Assembly: GCA_029549705.1 (NCBI GenBank)
Contig: JAKPIR010000116.1
Span: forward strand, 1-12,178
From: Pseudomonadota bacterium
Lineage (GTDB): Bacteria > Pseudomonadota > Gammaproteobacteria > Burkholderiales > Methylophilaceae
Reading direction: 5' to 3'
DNA length: 12,178 nt
Shown here: positions 1 through 6,035 of the stretch, in pieces
Position numbering within the stretch: position 1 is the first letter of the stretch
Layout: each line of letters opens with the position of its first letter
Notes under the pieces: generated by a model
Database searches by the model: none
The model's input: the letters and a program-made list of their open reading frames with translations, nothing else
Told to the model about the DNA's origin: nothing
Program-made: the position numbers and the translations under genes

Positions 1-444
1 TCACAAATTGCGGTGGATGTAGGCGCTGGGTACGACATGATTGCACGCGGCAGGCAAGGGTTGTTTGAGCTTGCCGGTTCGCCTTCTGAGGGTAAAACCG
101 TAGCAGAGTTAGAGGCTGCCATCTTGCAGCAAATTGAAAAAATCAAAGAATCAGGTGTGACGGATGAAGAACTTAAACGCGTTAAGGCGCAAGTGATTGC
201 CGCCGATGTGTATCAACGCGATTCTGTTTTTTATCAGGCCATGCAAATTGGTCAGCTGGAACTCACAGGGTTCTCATGGAAAATACTTAAAGATTACCCG
301 GCAAAACTGAGCGCGGTGACTTCAGCGCAAGTGCAGGAGGTGGCTAAAAAATATTTAGTCAAAGATAACATGACGGTGGCGACGCTTGATCCGCAACCGA
401 TAGATCCGAATGCTAAACCCAAAGGCAAACCCCATGTGCATTAA
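1..444 (+). CDS. M16 family zinc peptidase, C-terminal part only
   Basis: This is the 3' end of a gene cut by the left window edge. The reading frame is open from base 1, and the last 147 residues end in TAA at 444. The sequence fits the second (C-terminal) half of a pitrilysin/insulinase-family (M16B) peptidase: a V-x-V-G-A-G-Y-D strand, the GLFELAGSPSEGKTV segment, helices of the type TDEELKRVKAQ, and a terminal helix AQVQEVAKKYL before a strand ending in LDPQP. The tail is rich in Pro, Lys and His. The catalytic HxxEH lies in the missing N-terminal half, so activity cannot be judged here. The next gene is also M16 and lacks HxxEH. In such tandem pairs the two proteins usually form a heterodimer in which one partner is catalytic, so this one is inferred to be the active, probably periplasmic, subunit. 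Confidence 0.85.
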   Translation, partial: SQIAVDVGAGYDMIARGRQGLFELAGSPSEGKTVAELEAAILQQIEKIKESGVTDEELKRVKAQVIAADVYQRDSVFYQAMQIGQLELTGFSWKILKDYPAKLSAVTSAQVQEVAKKYLVKDNMTVATLDPQPIDPNAKPKGKPHVH

Positions 445-446
445 GT

Positions 447-553
447 GTAAATCTCAAAGTTGCGTCGCGATACGTTATTGCAAAAAAACTCGTGTACACA
501 TACGCACACGTCGGCTTTTTATGCCCAGTCTCGCTTAGCAATTTGAAATTTAC
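447..553. repeat. 107-base imperfect palindrome between the two M16 genes
   Basis: The outer arms 447-463 (GTAAATCTCAAAGTTGC) and 538-553 (GCAATTTGAAATTTAC) are reverse complements apart from one mismatch and one extra base. An inner pair, about 480-495 and 506-524, is also largely complementary: A-run against T-run, then CGTGT against ACACG. The segment could fold into one long cruciform or RNA hairpin and fills most of the gap after the first M16 gene. It looks like a small repeated intergenic element (MITE-like or a large hairpin repeat), but the copy number cannot be known from this window. It could also act as a terminator for the upstream gene: the inner hairpin is followed by TCGGCTTTTT. 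Confidence 0.6.
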
Positions 554-579
554 TGAGATTATCAATTTTTGAGATCGTC

Positions 580-599
580 ATTCCAGCGCAGGCTGGAAT
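580..599. repeat. ATTCCAGC..GCTGGAAT hairpin repeat
   Basis: A perfect 8-bp inverted repeat, ATTCCAGC at 580-587 and GCTGGAAT at 592-599, with a 4-base loop GCAG. It resembles the widespread ATTCC(C)-N-(G)GGAAT small repeats, such as the Neisseria dRS3 type. Its right arm ends seven bases before the AAGG Shine-Dalgarno of the second M16 gene. Membership of a genome-wide family is inferred from appearance only. Confidence 0.55.
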
Positions 600-617
600 C
601 CAGTTAAGGTAAAAAAA

Positions 618-1931
618 GTGAAAAAAATTCAAATTTTAATTTTAGTAATCATTAGTTTCGTATCTTTTAGTGTAAATGCCGCCGTCAAAATCGACCATTG
701 GCAAACCAAATCTGGCGCACGCGTGTATTTTGTTGAAAATCACGATTTGCCGATTGTGGATTTAAGCGTGAATTTTGCCGCAGGTAGTGCGCGCGATTCC
801 GCTGAAAAATCAGGCTTGGCAGGCGTTACCCGTTATCTCATGACATTGGGTGCCGCAGGCTTAAGCGATGAAGTGCTAACGAATAAGTTTGCAGACGTTG
901 GTGCGGTATTGGGCGGTAGTTTTGATGCTGATCGCGCTAGTTTTAAGCTTCGCACTTTAAGTAGTCAAGCTGAACAAAGTCAGGCCGTTGATACGTTTAA
1001 AAAGATTTTGCACCAGCCGGATTTTCCGCAAGCCGTGCTGGCGCGTGAAAAATCGCGCATTATTGCCGGCATCCAAGAAGCTGAAACACAGCCAGAAAGT
1101 ATTTCAAATAAAGCATTCATGTCAGCGTTATATGGCGCGCACCCCTACGCACTAGATGAAAGTGGCACGGTAGCAAGTGTAAACGCCATTACCCAACAAG
1201 ATTTAACCGCTTTTTATCAACAGTATTATGGTGCAAAAGGGGCGGTGATTGCCATGATAGGCGATTTAACGCGTGAGCAAGCAATCAAAATTGCCGAGGA
1301 AATTGCCGATGGATTACCGAAATCCAATCCGCCGGCCCCCATTCCCGCTGTAGGCTTTCCCCAAAGTGCTAATGTACAAAGAATTCCGCATCCAGCCTCG
1401 CAGTCACATATTTTGATTGGCTACCCAGGTATGAAGCGTATAGACCCCGATTACTTTGCACTGTATGTGGGTAACTACATATTGGGCGGCGGCGGGTTTG
1501 TGTCGCGGCTCACAGAAGAAGTGCGAGAAAAACGCGGTTTGGTCTACAGCGTGTACAGTTACTTTATGCCCATGCAAGAGATTGGCCCATTTCAGATTGG
1601 GCTGCAAACTAAAAAAGAGCAGGCTGAAGACGCGCTTAAATTAGTGCACGAAACGCTGGATAACTTTATTAAAAACGGTGTCACCGAAAAAGAGCTACAA
1701 GCGGCAAAAGCCAATATTATTGGCGGTTTTCCGTTACGCATTGATAGCAATGGTAAAATTCTGGATTATTTAAGTGTGATTGGTTTTTATGACCTGCCGC
1801 TCACTTATTTAGATGATTACAATAAAAAAGTAGCCGCGGTGACGGCTGCACAAATTACAGATGCATTTAAGCGCCGTATTGATACACAAAAGCTGGTAAC
1901 GGTAATTGTGGGTAGTCCAGACGCTAAATAA
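618..1931 (+). CDS. M16 family peptidase-like protein lacking HxxEH (non-catalytic partner)
   Basis: 437 residues with the usual M16B layout. A signal peptide (KK, then a hydrophobic run, probable cleavage after VNA near residue 21) is followed by two homologous domains. The GTG start at 618 is supported by AAGGT 8 bases upstream and by the well-formed signal peptide. In active M16 enzymes the first domain reads GLAHFLEHML. Here residues 66-75 read GLAGVTRYLM, so both zinc-binding His and the catalytic Glu are replaced (G69, R72, Y73). The second domain keeps the substrate-side Arg/Tyr motif in SRLTEEVREKRGLVYSVYSY. That split matches heterodimeric M16 peptidases, where one subunit carries zinc and the other supplies Arg/Tyr. 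It follows another M16 gene and is probably its periplasmic partner. Substrate unknown. Confidence 0.88.
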   Translation: MKKIQILILVIISFVSFSVNAAVKIDHWQTKSGARVYFVENHDLPIVDLSVNFAAGSARDSAEKSGLAGVTRYLMTLGAAGLSDEVLTNKFADVGAVLGGSFDADRASFKLRTLSSQAEQSQAVDTFKKILHQPDFPQAVLAREKSRIIAGIQEAETQPESISNKAFMSALYGAHPYALDESGTVASVNAITQQDLTAFYQQYYGAKGAVIAMIGDLTREQAIKIAEEIADGLPKSNPPAPIPAVGFPQSANVQRIPHPASQSHILIGYPGMKRIDPDYFALYVGNYILGGGGFVSRLTEEVREKRGLVYSVYSYFMPMQEIGPFQIGLQTKKEQAEDALKLVHETLDNFIKNGVTEKELQAAKANIIGGFPLRIDSNGKILDYLSVIGFYDLPLTYLDDYNKKVAAVTAAQITDAFKRRIDTQKLVTVIVGSPDAK

Positions 1932-1948
1932 AATGAGACCTTTACTCA

Positions 1949-2500
1949 ATGAAGTCAAATACGGTACGTATAGGCGGCGGCAATTGGCGCAGCCGCCTGA
2001 TTAAGTTTTCTTATAGCACGGGCTTGCGCCCCACGCCAGACCGTGTGCGGCAAACGCTGTTTAATTGGTTAGGGCAAGATTTAACAGGCAAAACTTGTCT
2101 AGATTTGTTTGCAGGGACTGCGGTACTTGGATTTGAAGCGCTTTCACGTAATGCAAAACATGTTGTGATTGTTGAAAAAACGTCTGCAGTGCATCAGATG
2201 ATTTTACAAAATCAGGCAGCATTAAAAGCGGAATGCGCACAGATTTATAATGCAGATGCGCTAGACTTTTTAACATCGAACACGCAGCAATTCGACGTGA
2301 TTTTTTTAGACCCACCCTACAATCAAGGCTGGCTAGATAAAGTTTTACCTTTGTTGCCTGCCCATTTAGCCGTAGGCGGGCTTGTATATGCTGAGGCTGA
2401 ATATCCACTAAAAGATTCTGCAATGTGGCAGGTGGTTAAGCAAAGCAAAGCAGGCAATGTTTTTTATCATCTGCTAAAATTGGCGCATGACTCAATCTAA
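1949..2500 (+). CDS. rsmD: 16S rRNA (guanine-966-N2)-methyltransferase RsmD
   Basis: 183 residues, close to the family length (about 185-200). The enzyme transfers a methyl group from S-adenosylmethionine to N2 of G966 in 16S rRNA during small-subunit assembly. Visible motifs are the N-terminal RIGGGNWRSRLI segment, the GLRPTPDRVRQTLFNWL stretch typical of RsmD, the SAM-binding loop LDLFAGTAVLG (residues 51-61, usually DLFAGSGALG), the acidic VEK at the end of the next strand, and the catalytic DPPY (121-124) of N2-guanine/N6-adenine methyltransferases. It starts 17 bases after the M16 gene with only a weak Shine-Dalgarno and overlaps coaD by 14 bases, which implies co-transcription and translational coupling. 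The rsmD-coaD order is common in proteobacteria. Confidence 0.95.
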   Translation: MKSNTVRIGGGNWRSRLIKFSYSTGLRPTPDRVRQTLFNWLGQDLTGKTCLDLFAGTAVLGFEALSRNAKHVVIVEKTSAVHQMILQNQAALKAECAQIYNADALDFLTSNTQQFDVIFLDPPYNQGWLDKVLPLLPAHLAVGGLVYAEAEYPLKDSAMWQVVKQSKAGNVFYHLLKLAHDSI

Positions 2501-2993
2501 TTTCAGCGCAAAAAAGCGCATCGCCGTTTACCCTGGCACTTTTGACCCCATCACGCTGGGGCATGAAGACTTGGTGCGGCGCGCAGCCCATTTATTTGAT
2601 GAAGTGATTGTAGCGGTGGCGGGCAGCACGAATAAAGCCACGCTTTTTACTTTAGAAGAACGTGTGCAGCTTGCAAAAAGTATTTTTGCCGACTTTGCAA
2701 ACGTCAGAGTAGTTGGGTTTTCAGGCTTGCTGATGCAGTTTGTTCAAGACCAAGGCGCGCAGATGGTGATTCGTGGTTTGCGTGCGGCCTCTGATTTTGA
2801 GTATGAATTTCAATTGGCAGGTATGAACCGAAAACTGTATCCGCAGTTTGAAACTTTGTTTTTAACGCCTTCAGAGCAATTTATGTTTGTATCTTCAAGC
2901 CTCGTGCGTGAAGTGGCTAAACTTGGCGGCGAGGTTGATCAGTTCGTGTCACCTACCGTTGAGGCGGCGATTTTGCAAAAGTTAAGCCAGTAA
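2487..2993 (+). CDS. coaD: Phosphopantetheine adenylyltransferase CoaD
   Basis: 168 residues. It catalyses the penultimate step of coenzyme A synthesis, 4'-phosphopantetheine + ATP to dephospho-CoA + PPi, in the cytoplasm as a hexamer. Nucleotidyltransferase signatures are clear: AVYPGTFDPITLGH (residues 13-26, including the (H/T)xGH site TLGH), VIRGLRAASDFEYEFQLAGMN (94-114), and the C-terminal SSSLVRE (136-142), equivalent to ISSTxVRE. About ten extra residues precede the first strand compared with the Escherichia coli enzyme. No later ATG fits, so the start inside rsmD (14-base overlap) is kept. The ferredoxin gene begins 12 bases after the stop. Confidence 0.97.
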   Translation: MTQSNFSAKKRIAVYPGTFDPITLGHEDLVRRAAHLFDEVIVAVAGSTNKATLFTLEERVQLAKSIFADFANVRVVGFSGLLMQFVQDQGAQMVIRGLRAASDFEYEFQLAGMNRKLYPQFETLFLTPSEQFMFVSSSLVREVAKLGGEVDQFVSPTVEAAILQKLSQ

Positions 2994-3005
2994 GCGGGTG
3001 ATGAA

Positions 3006-3254
3006 ATGGCATTAATGATTACCGATGAATGTATTAATTGCGACGTTTGTGAGCCAGAGTGTCCCAATGGCGCGATTTACCAAGGCCAAGAGATTTACGA
3101 AATAGACCCGAATAAATGCACTGAATGCGTAGGCCATTACGATAAACCACAATGTCAAATTGTCTGCCCGATTGACTGCATTCCGTTTAATCCGCAAGTG
3201 GTTGAAACCAAAGAGCAATTGCTGCAAAAATTTTACAAGCTGACAGCGAAGTAA
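3006..3254 (+). CDS. yfhL: YfhL-type 2[4Fe-4S] ferredoxin
   Basis: 82-residue cytoplasmic electron carrier of the Allochromatium-type 2[4Fe-4S] family. The first cluster motif is C9-x2-C12-x2-C15-x3-C19-P and the second is C38-x2-C41-x8-C50-x3-C54-P. The eight-residue insert (VGHYDKPQ) between C41 and C50, and the C-terminal extension, set this group (YfhL, FdxA-like) apart from clostridial ferredoxins. Another Cys (C58) follows. GGGTGA 5 bases upstream is a good Shine-Dalgarno. The gene follows coaD after 12 bases, an arrangement common in beta- and gammaproteobacteria. The physiological partner cannot be read from the sequence. Confidence 0.93.
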   Translation: MALMITDECINCDVCEPECPNGAIYQGQEIYEIDPNKCTECVGHYDKPQCQIVCPIDCIPFNPQVVETKEQLLQKFYKLTAK

Positions 3255-3262
3255 TCACATCA

Positions 3263-3319
3263 TGTAGGAGCGGCTAGGGACCGCGAAGGCAAAATTCGCG
3301 GTCACGGACCGCTCCTACA
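3263..3319. repeat. Inverted pair of GTAG-headed REP-like units
   Basis: Two 24-base units in opposite orientation, at 3264-3287 (+) and 3295-3318 (-), are separated by GGCAAAA. Each has the plan GTAGGA-GCGG-N7-CCGCGAA: a GTAG head followed by a short GCGG/CCGC hairpin. Only part of the N7 loop differs between them. This is the architecture of REP pairs (BIMEs), which are spread by REP-associated tyrosine transposases (RAYTs) in other proteobacteria. The whole pair can fold into an 11-bp outer and a 9-bp inner stem. No RAYT gene is in the window. Confidence 0.75.
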
Positions 3320-3341
3320 ACAACATTAGAGGGATAACATT

Positions 3342-3731
3342 ATGCGCATGCTACACACCATGCTCCGCGTGGGCAATTTAGAGCGTTCCATCAAATTTTA
3401 TACTGAAGTGCTCGGCATGAAAGTGCTACGCCAGCATGATTTTCCTGATGGAAAATTCACCTTAGCATTTGTGGGTTATGGCGCAGAAAAAGACCACACA
3501 GTTCTTGAACTTACTTATAACTACGGTGTTGAAAGCTACGATATGGGCAAAGCCTATGGTCACATTGCGATTGAGGTGGATGACGCATATATTGCCTGCG
3601 AAGCCGTAAAAGCCGCAGGCGGCAAAGTCGTGCGCGAAGCGGGGCCGATGATGCACGGCACCACAGTGATTGCTTTTGTAGAAGACCCAGATGGCTATAA
3701 AGTTGAATTTATTCAGGCTGGAACCTATTGA
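3342..3731 (+). CDS. gloA: Lactoylglutathione lyase (glyoxalase I)
   Basis: 129 residues. It converts the hemithioacetal of methylglyoxal and glutathione to S-D-lactoylglutathione, the first step of methylglyoxal detoxification, in the cytoplasm as a homodimer. The four metal ligands expected for glyoxalase I are present: H5 (MLHTMLRVGNLERSI), E56 (VLELTYN), H74 (YGHIAIEV) and E122 (YKVEFIQ). The RSIKFYTEVLGMKVLR and EDPDGYKVEFI signatures are intact. The short length and lack of insertions fit the nickel/cobalt-type bacterial enzymes rather than the longer zinc type, which is an inference. AGAGGG 8 bases upstream is a strong Shine-Dalgarno. REP-like repeats lie on both sides, so it may be transcribed independently of the ferredoxin gene. 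Confidence 0.96.
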   Translation: MRMLHTMLRVGNLERSIKFYTEVLGMKVLRQHDFPDGKFTLAFVGYGAEKDHTVLELTYNYGVESYDMGKAYGHIAIEVDDAYIACEAVKAAGGKVVREAGPMMHGTTVIAFVEDPDGYKVEFIQAGTY

Positions 3732-3747
3732 AAACTCTGAACAATTT

Positions 3748-3815
3748 CCGTTCGTGCTGAGCTTGTCGAAGCATGGATTATTGTATCAACCCTTCGACAA
3801 GTTCAGGGCGAACGG
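3748..3815. repeat. Inverted pair of CTGAGCTTGTCGAAG-type repeats
   Basis: Two 24-base arms, 3748-3771 and 3792-3815, match as reverse complements at 21 of 24 positions and are separated by 20 bases. The core CTGA(G/A)CTTGTCGAAG is a familiar intergenic palindromic repeat in proteobacterial genomes (established from general experience; copy number here not testable). The right arm overlaps the first bases of the GGGGAG Shine-Dalgarno (3814-3819) of the next gene, so a hairpin could affect its translation. Confidence 0.7.
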
Positions 3816-3825
3816 GGAGTGTTAG

Positions 3826-4101
3826 ATGTTGATAGAATTAGTACAAGATTGTTGGTTTTTATACTTACTAGAATGCAAAAACGGCGCATATTACGCAGGC
3901 ATTAGCAACGATGTAGACGCACGGTTTGCGGCGCATGTCAGTGGCAAAGGGGCGCGCTATACACGGGCAAACCCACCTGTGAAAATTCTTGCAACAAAAC
4001 CTTATGCGGATCGTTCAAGTGCCAGCGTGGCAGAAGCGCAATTAAAAAACTTACCCAGACACAAAAAACTCGCCTTTTTTGAAGCATTACCTGAAGCATG
4101 A
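3826..4101 (+). CDS. Small GIY-YIG nuclease-fold protein (UPF0213-like)
   Basis: 91 residues, a single GIY-YIG domain with little else. The motif appears as WFLYLLEC (residues 10-17, YLL in place of GIY) and YYAGIS (22-27, YAG in place of YIG). The usual DVDARFAAH (R33), GKGARYTR and a Glu in SVAEAQLKNL (E70), the candidate metal-binding residue, follow. This is the compact family found in many bacteria (UPF0213/YhbQ-like), related to the UvrC and Slx1 nuclease domains. In-cell function is mostly unknown, and DNA-repair-type nuclease activity is only a family-based guess. GGGGAG 6 bases upstream supports the start. It overlaps the next gene by 4 bases (ATGA), suggesting translational coupling. 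Confidence 0.85.
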   Translation: MLIELVQDCWFLYLLECKNGAYYAGISNDVDARFAAHVSGKGARYTRANPPVKILATKPYADRSSASVAEAQLKNLPRHKKLAFFEALPEA

Positions 4102-4346
4102 ATAAAACCGCATTATTAGTTGCTGTACAAGCTGCACTCAATGGCGAATGGGATAAATCGCACAATATTGCGCAAGATTATTCAGACACCACCGCCAACT
4201 GGATTCACGCTGTGCTACATAAAATTGAAGGCGATGTTTGGAACAGCAAGTATTGGTATGCGCGCACGGCGGGCAAGAATTATGAAGATTTTAGCGATGC
4301 AACAGCCGAGCTAAAAGCCATTCAAAATCACCTAAATCAAACCTAA
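4098..4346 (+). CDS. Conserved-looking small protein of unknown function
   Basis: 82 residues, start codon overlapping the stop of the GIY-YIG gene (ATGA). There is no signal peptide, membrane segment or Cys. It is rich in aromatic and His residues: NGEWDKSHNIAQ (15-26), TANWIHAVLHKIEGD (32-46), NSKYWYARTAGK (49-60). From memory these WD..H..AQ, W(I/V)HA.LH..EGD and N..YWY.RAG blocks recur in a small uncharacterised proteobacterial family, which argues that the gene is real. The His/Asp/Glu spacing could suit metal or phosphate binding, but no function is claimed. It is the last gene of the rightward series and converges with creD. Confidence 0.75.
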   Translation: MNKTALLVAVQAALNGEWDKSHNIAQDYSDTTANWIHAVLHKIEGDVWNSKYWYARTAGKNYEDFSDATAELKAIQNHLNQT

Positions 4347-4369
4347 AAATCGCCCGAGGAATTTTTATG

Positions 4370-4404
4370 CCTCTACAAGCCTTGTAAATAAAGGCTTGCA
4401 GAGG
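4370..4404. repeat. Hairpin repeat, copy 1 of a pair flanking creD
   Basis: A 14-bp stem (4370-4383 with 4391-4404, one mismatch) around a 7-base loop GTAAATA. Its reverse complement matches the core of the hairpin at 6038-6072 at about 31 of 35 positions, loop included, so the two are related copies in opposite orientation. It lies between convergent genes and could help end transcription. There is no T tract directly after the stem on either strand, so it is not a standard intrinsic terminator. Confidence 0.7.
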
Positions 4405-4437
4405 AGGTGAAAAGATGTGTGTTGTTTATTTGGTGAT

Positions 4438-5862
4438 TTAGGTGTTTTCTTTACTGCTGATTTGGTACCAATCCACTTTTCTGGTAATGACCATCGTCAC
4501 TGCCAGCAAACCGAATACCAGTAGTGCACCCATCAATAAAGCGTTATCTTCTGAAGCTAAAATGCCATATAGCGCGCCATATAACGCGGTGAGCAAGCCT
4601 GCAAATATAAAGCCGTGACTTTTGCTTTTGAGTACGTGGGTGAGGTAATAGCCGAGTAACGCCACGCACGCTAAGCTTGCAGTGAGGTATGAAAGCGCAA
4701 AGCTAATATGTTCTGATAGCGAGATAAGTAGCAAGTAAAACAAGGACATTGCCAAACCCACCAAGGTATATTGCGCTGGGTGAATACGTAGGTGTTTTAA
4801 AATTTCAAAAATAAAGAAGCCAGCAAAGGTTAAGCCAATGAATAATAAGCCGTATTTTGTGGCACGGTCAGATTGGCTATAGACGTTAATTGGCTCTACA
4901 AAGCCAATGGCGAGCGACTCTAAACTGCTGTTGTTATAGGCGGGTGCAGCAGCTGGATAGGCGGCTCTTGCAGAATCGGCGGCACTGGCTGCGGCAGTTG
5001 CCACACTTGCGGCTGAATTTTCATCCCAACGCTGTTGCAACATATTCAGCAACTTAGTTTGATTGCTGCTTGAAAGCGATGACACCGCCCATTTCGCCTC
5101 AAAACCCGCTGGGGTGATTTTATGCGTAGGCAAAAAGCTGCCGTTAAAATGCGGGTGTTGCCAGCTAGATTGCAATGCGATTTTGTTGTCGTCTGCAATG
5201 GGCGTGAAGTTAAAGTTTTCCATGCCGCGCAGGTTAAGTTGAAACTCAAAGTTAAATATTTTGGTTGCGACTACATCAAATTTACCTAAATCCGCATGAA
5301 TCCCATTGCCCAGCACCGATAAATTAGTCCCTTGGTCAAACGCATAAGTTTCGTTATTGAGTGTGAGTTCTGGCTTACCGTTAATGCCACGCGTGTCGCT
5401 GATACCCATGCTCAGGTAGGCAGGTAACATGGTGATTTTTGCGCTTTCGTGCTGCGGTGTGATTTTAAAATCCGTGCCTAAATTAAACTGGCCTTTTATT
5501 TTGCCACCTAATTGGTACATCAAGGCTTTGTAAATACCTAACTTTTTGTATTCATTAGTAAATCCGCCGCTGAGTTCTAGGTCTTCTGGCAGTGAATACA
5601 CCACGTATTCCACTTTGCGTTTTTCAACTTTTTTTACTTTGTTTTCGGTAATAATTTCATCATATTCTTCAATATAAGGAATCGCCAACACTGGTCCAAT
5701 GATGGTTTGTGCGCCAGCCGAACTGTTGGCGATTTGCAGTTTAACTTCTTCTTGGCGATATTGCCGTTCTTTAATCAACGCATTGATGTACATCACCGCC
5801 CAAGACATCACAACGGTTAACAAAAAAATGCCAATGACTTTAAAAATAAATGCTCTATTCAT
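4438..5862 (-). CDS. creD: Inner membrane protein CreD
   Basis: 474 residues; the Escherichia coli protein has about 450. CreD is the inner-membrane target most strongly controlled by CreBC and is linked to envelope stress, colicin E2 tolerance and beta-lactam responses in gammaproteobacteria. Its biochemical role is unknown. One N-terminal membrane segment (about 7-27) is followed by a large periplasmic region, then about five C-terminal membrane segments between 337 and 460. The family-typical block RATKYGLLFIGLTFAGFF continuing to HPAQYTLVGL is intact. Residues 284-308 form an Ala-rich linker, which may account for the extra length. The start is supported by GGAG 6 bases upstream. It lies downstream of creBC in the same direction but has its own cre tag and a terminator-like hairpin in between, so it is probably its own transcript. 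Confidence 0.95.
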   Translation of the reverse strand: MNRAFIFKVIGIFLLTVVMSWAVMYINALIKERQYRQEEVKLQIANSSAGAQTIIGPVLAIPYIEEYDEIITENKVKKVEKRKVEYVVYSLPEDLELSGGFTNEYKKLGIYKALMYQLGGKIKGQFNLGTDFKITPQHESAKITMLPAYLSMGISDTRGINGKPELTLNNETYAFDQGTNLSVLGNGIHADLGKFDVVATKIFNFEFQLNLRGMENFNFTPIADDNKIALQSSWQHPHFNGSFLPTHKITPAGFEAKWAVSSLSSSNQTKLLNMLQQRWDENSAASVATAAASAADSARAAYPAAAPAYNNSSLESLAIGFVEPINVYSQSDRATKYGLLFIGLTFAGFFIFEILKHLRIHPAQYTLVGLAMSLFYLLLISLSEHISFALSYLTASLACVALLGYYLTHVLKSKSHGFIFAGLLTALYGALYGILASEDNALLMGALLVFGLLAVTMVITRKVDWYQISSKENT

Positions 5863-5896
5863 GATTCACTCCGATTAAAAACAATGTGGAGTGTGC

Positions 5897-5902
5897 AGAA
5901 TA
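5897..5902 (-). promoter_or_regulatory. Candidate -10 box of the creD promoter
   Basis: On the creD strand this reads TATTCT, about 35 bases before the start codon. No good -35 hexamer sits 16-18 bases further up; the bases there are close to ATCAAC. Dependence on an activator would explain that, and the CreB tag ends about 31 bases upstream of this box. Weak evidence without transcript mapping. Confidence 0.35.
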
Positions 5903-5933
5903 ATCAGGCTTGATGAAGTGTTGATGCGGCTGT

Positions 5934-5949
5934 GTGAAGTGAATGTGAA
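5934..5949 (-). promoter_or_regulatory. CreB-binding site (cre tag) upstream of creD
   Basis: On the creD sense strand the site reads TTCAC-ATTCAC-TTCAC, an exact match to the TTCAC-N6-TTCAC cre tag defined for CreB in Escherichia coli. The spacer itself contains a third TTCAC. It lies 72-87 bases before the creD start codon, in an orientation and position suited to activation. With creB and creC adjacent, phosphorylated CreB is very likely to switch on creD from here. I found no second full tag in the window, including upstream of creB. Confidence 0.85.
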
Positions 5950-6035
5950 GTTTTAAAAAAAGTTACATATTTAACGCTTTTTTAAGTGCATATTGCAATG
6001 CCCAAAATACCCATTTATTCTACGAGAAAAAAATA

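Noticed and set aside
491..520. Possible intrinsic terminator CGTGT..ACACG followed by TCGGCTTTTT after the first M16 gene
   Set aside because: The stem is only 5 bp with a 10-base loop, and the T run is offset from it. It is better treated as the inner part of the large palindrome at 447-553.
2061..2423. Open frame of 120 codons on the - strand inside rsmD
   Set aside because: Antisense to rsmD, whose motifs are complete; no ribosome-binding site and no recognisable product.
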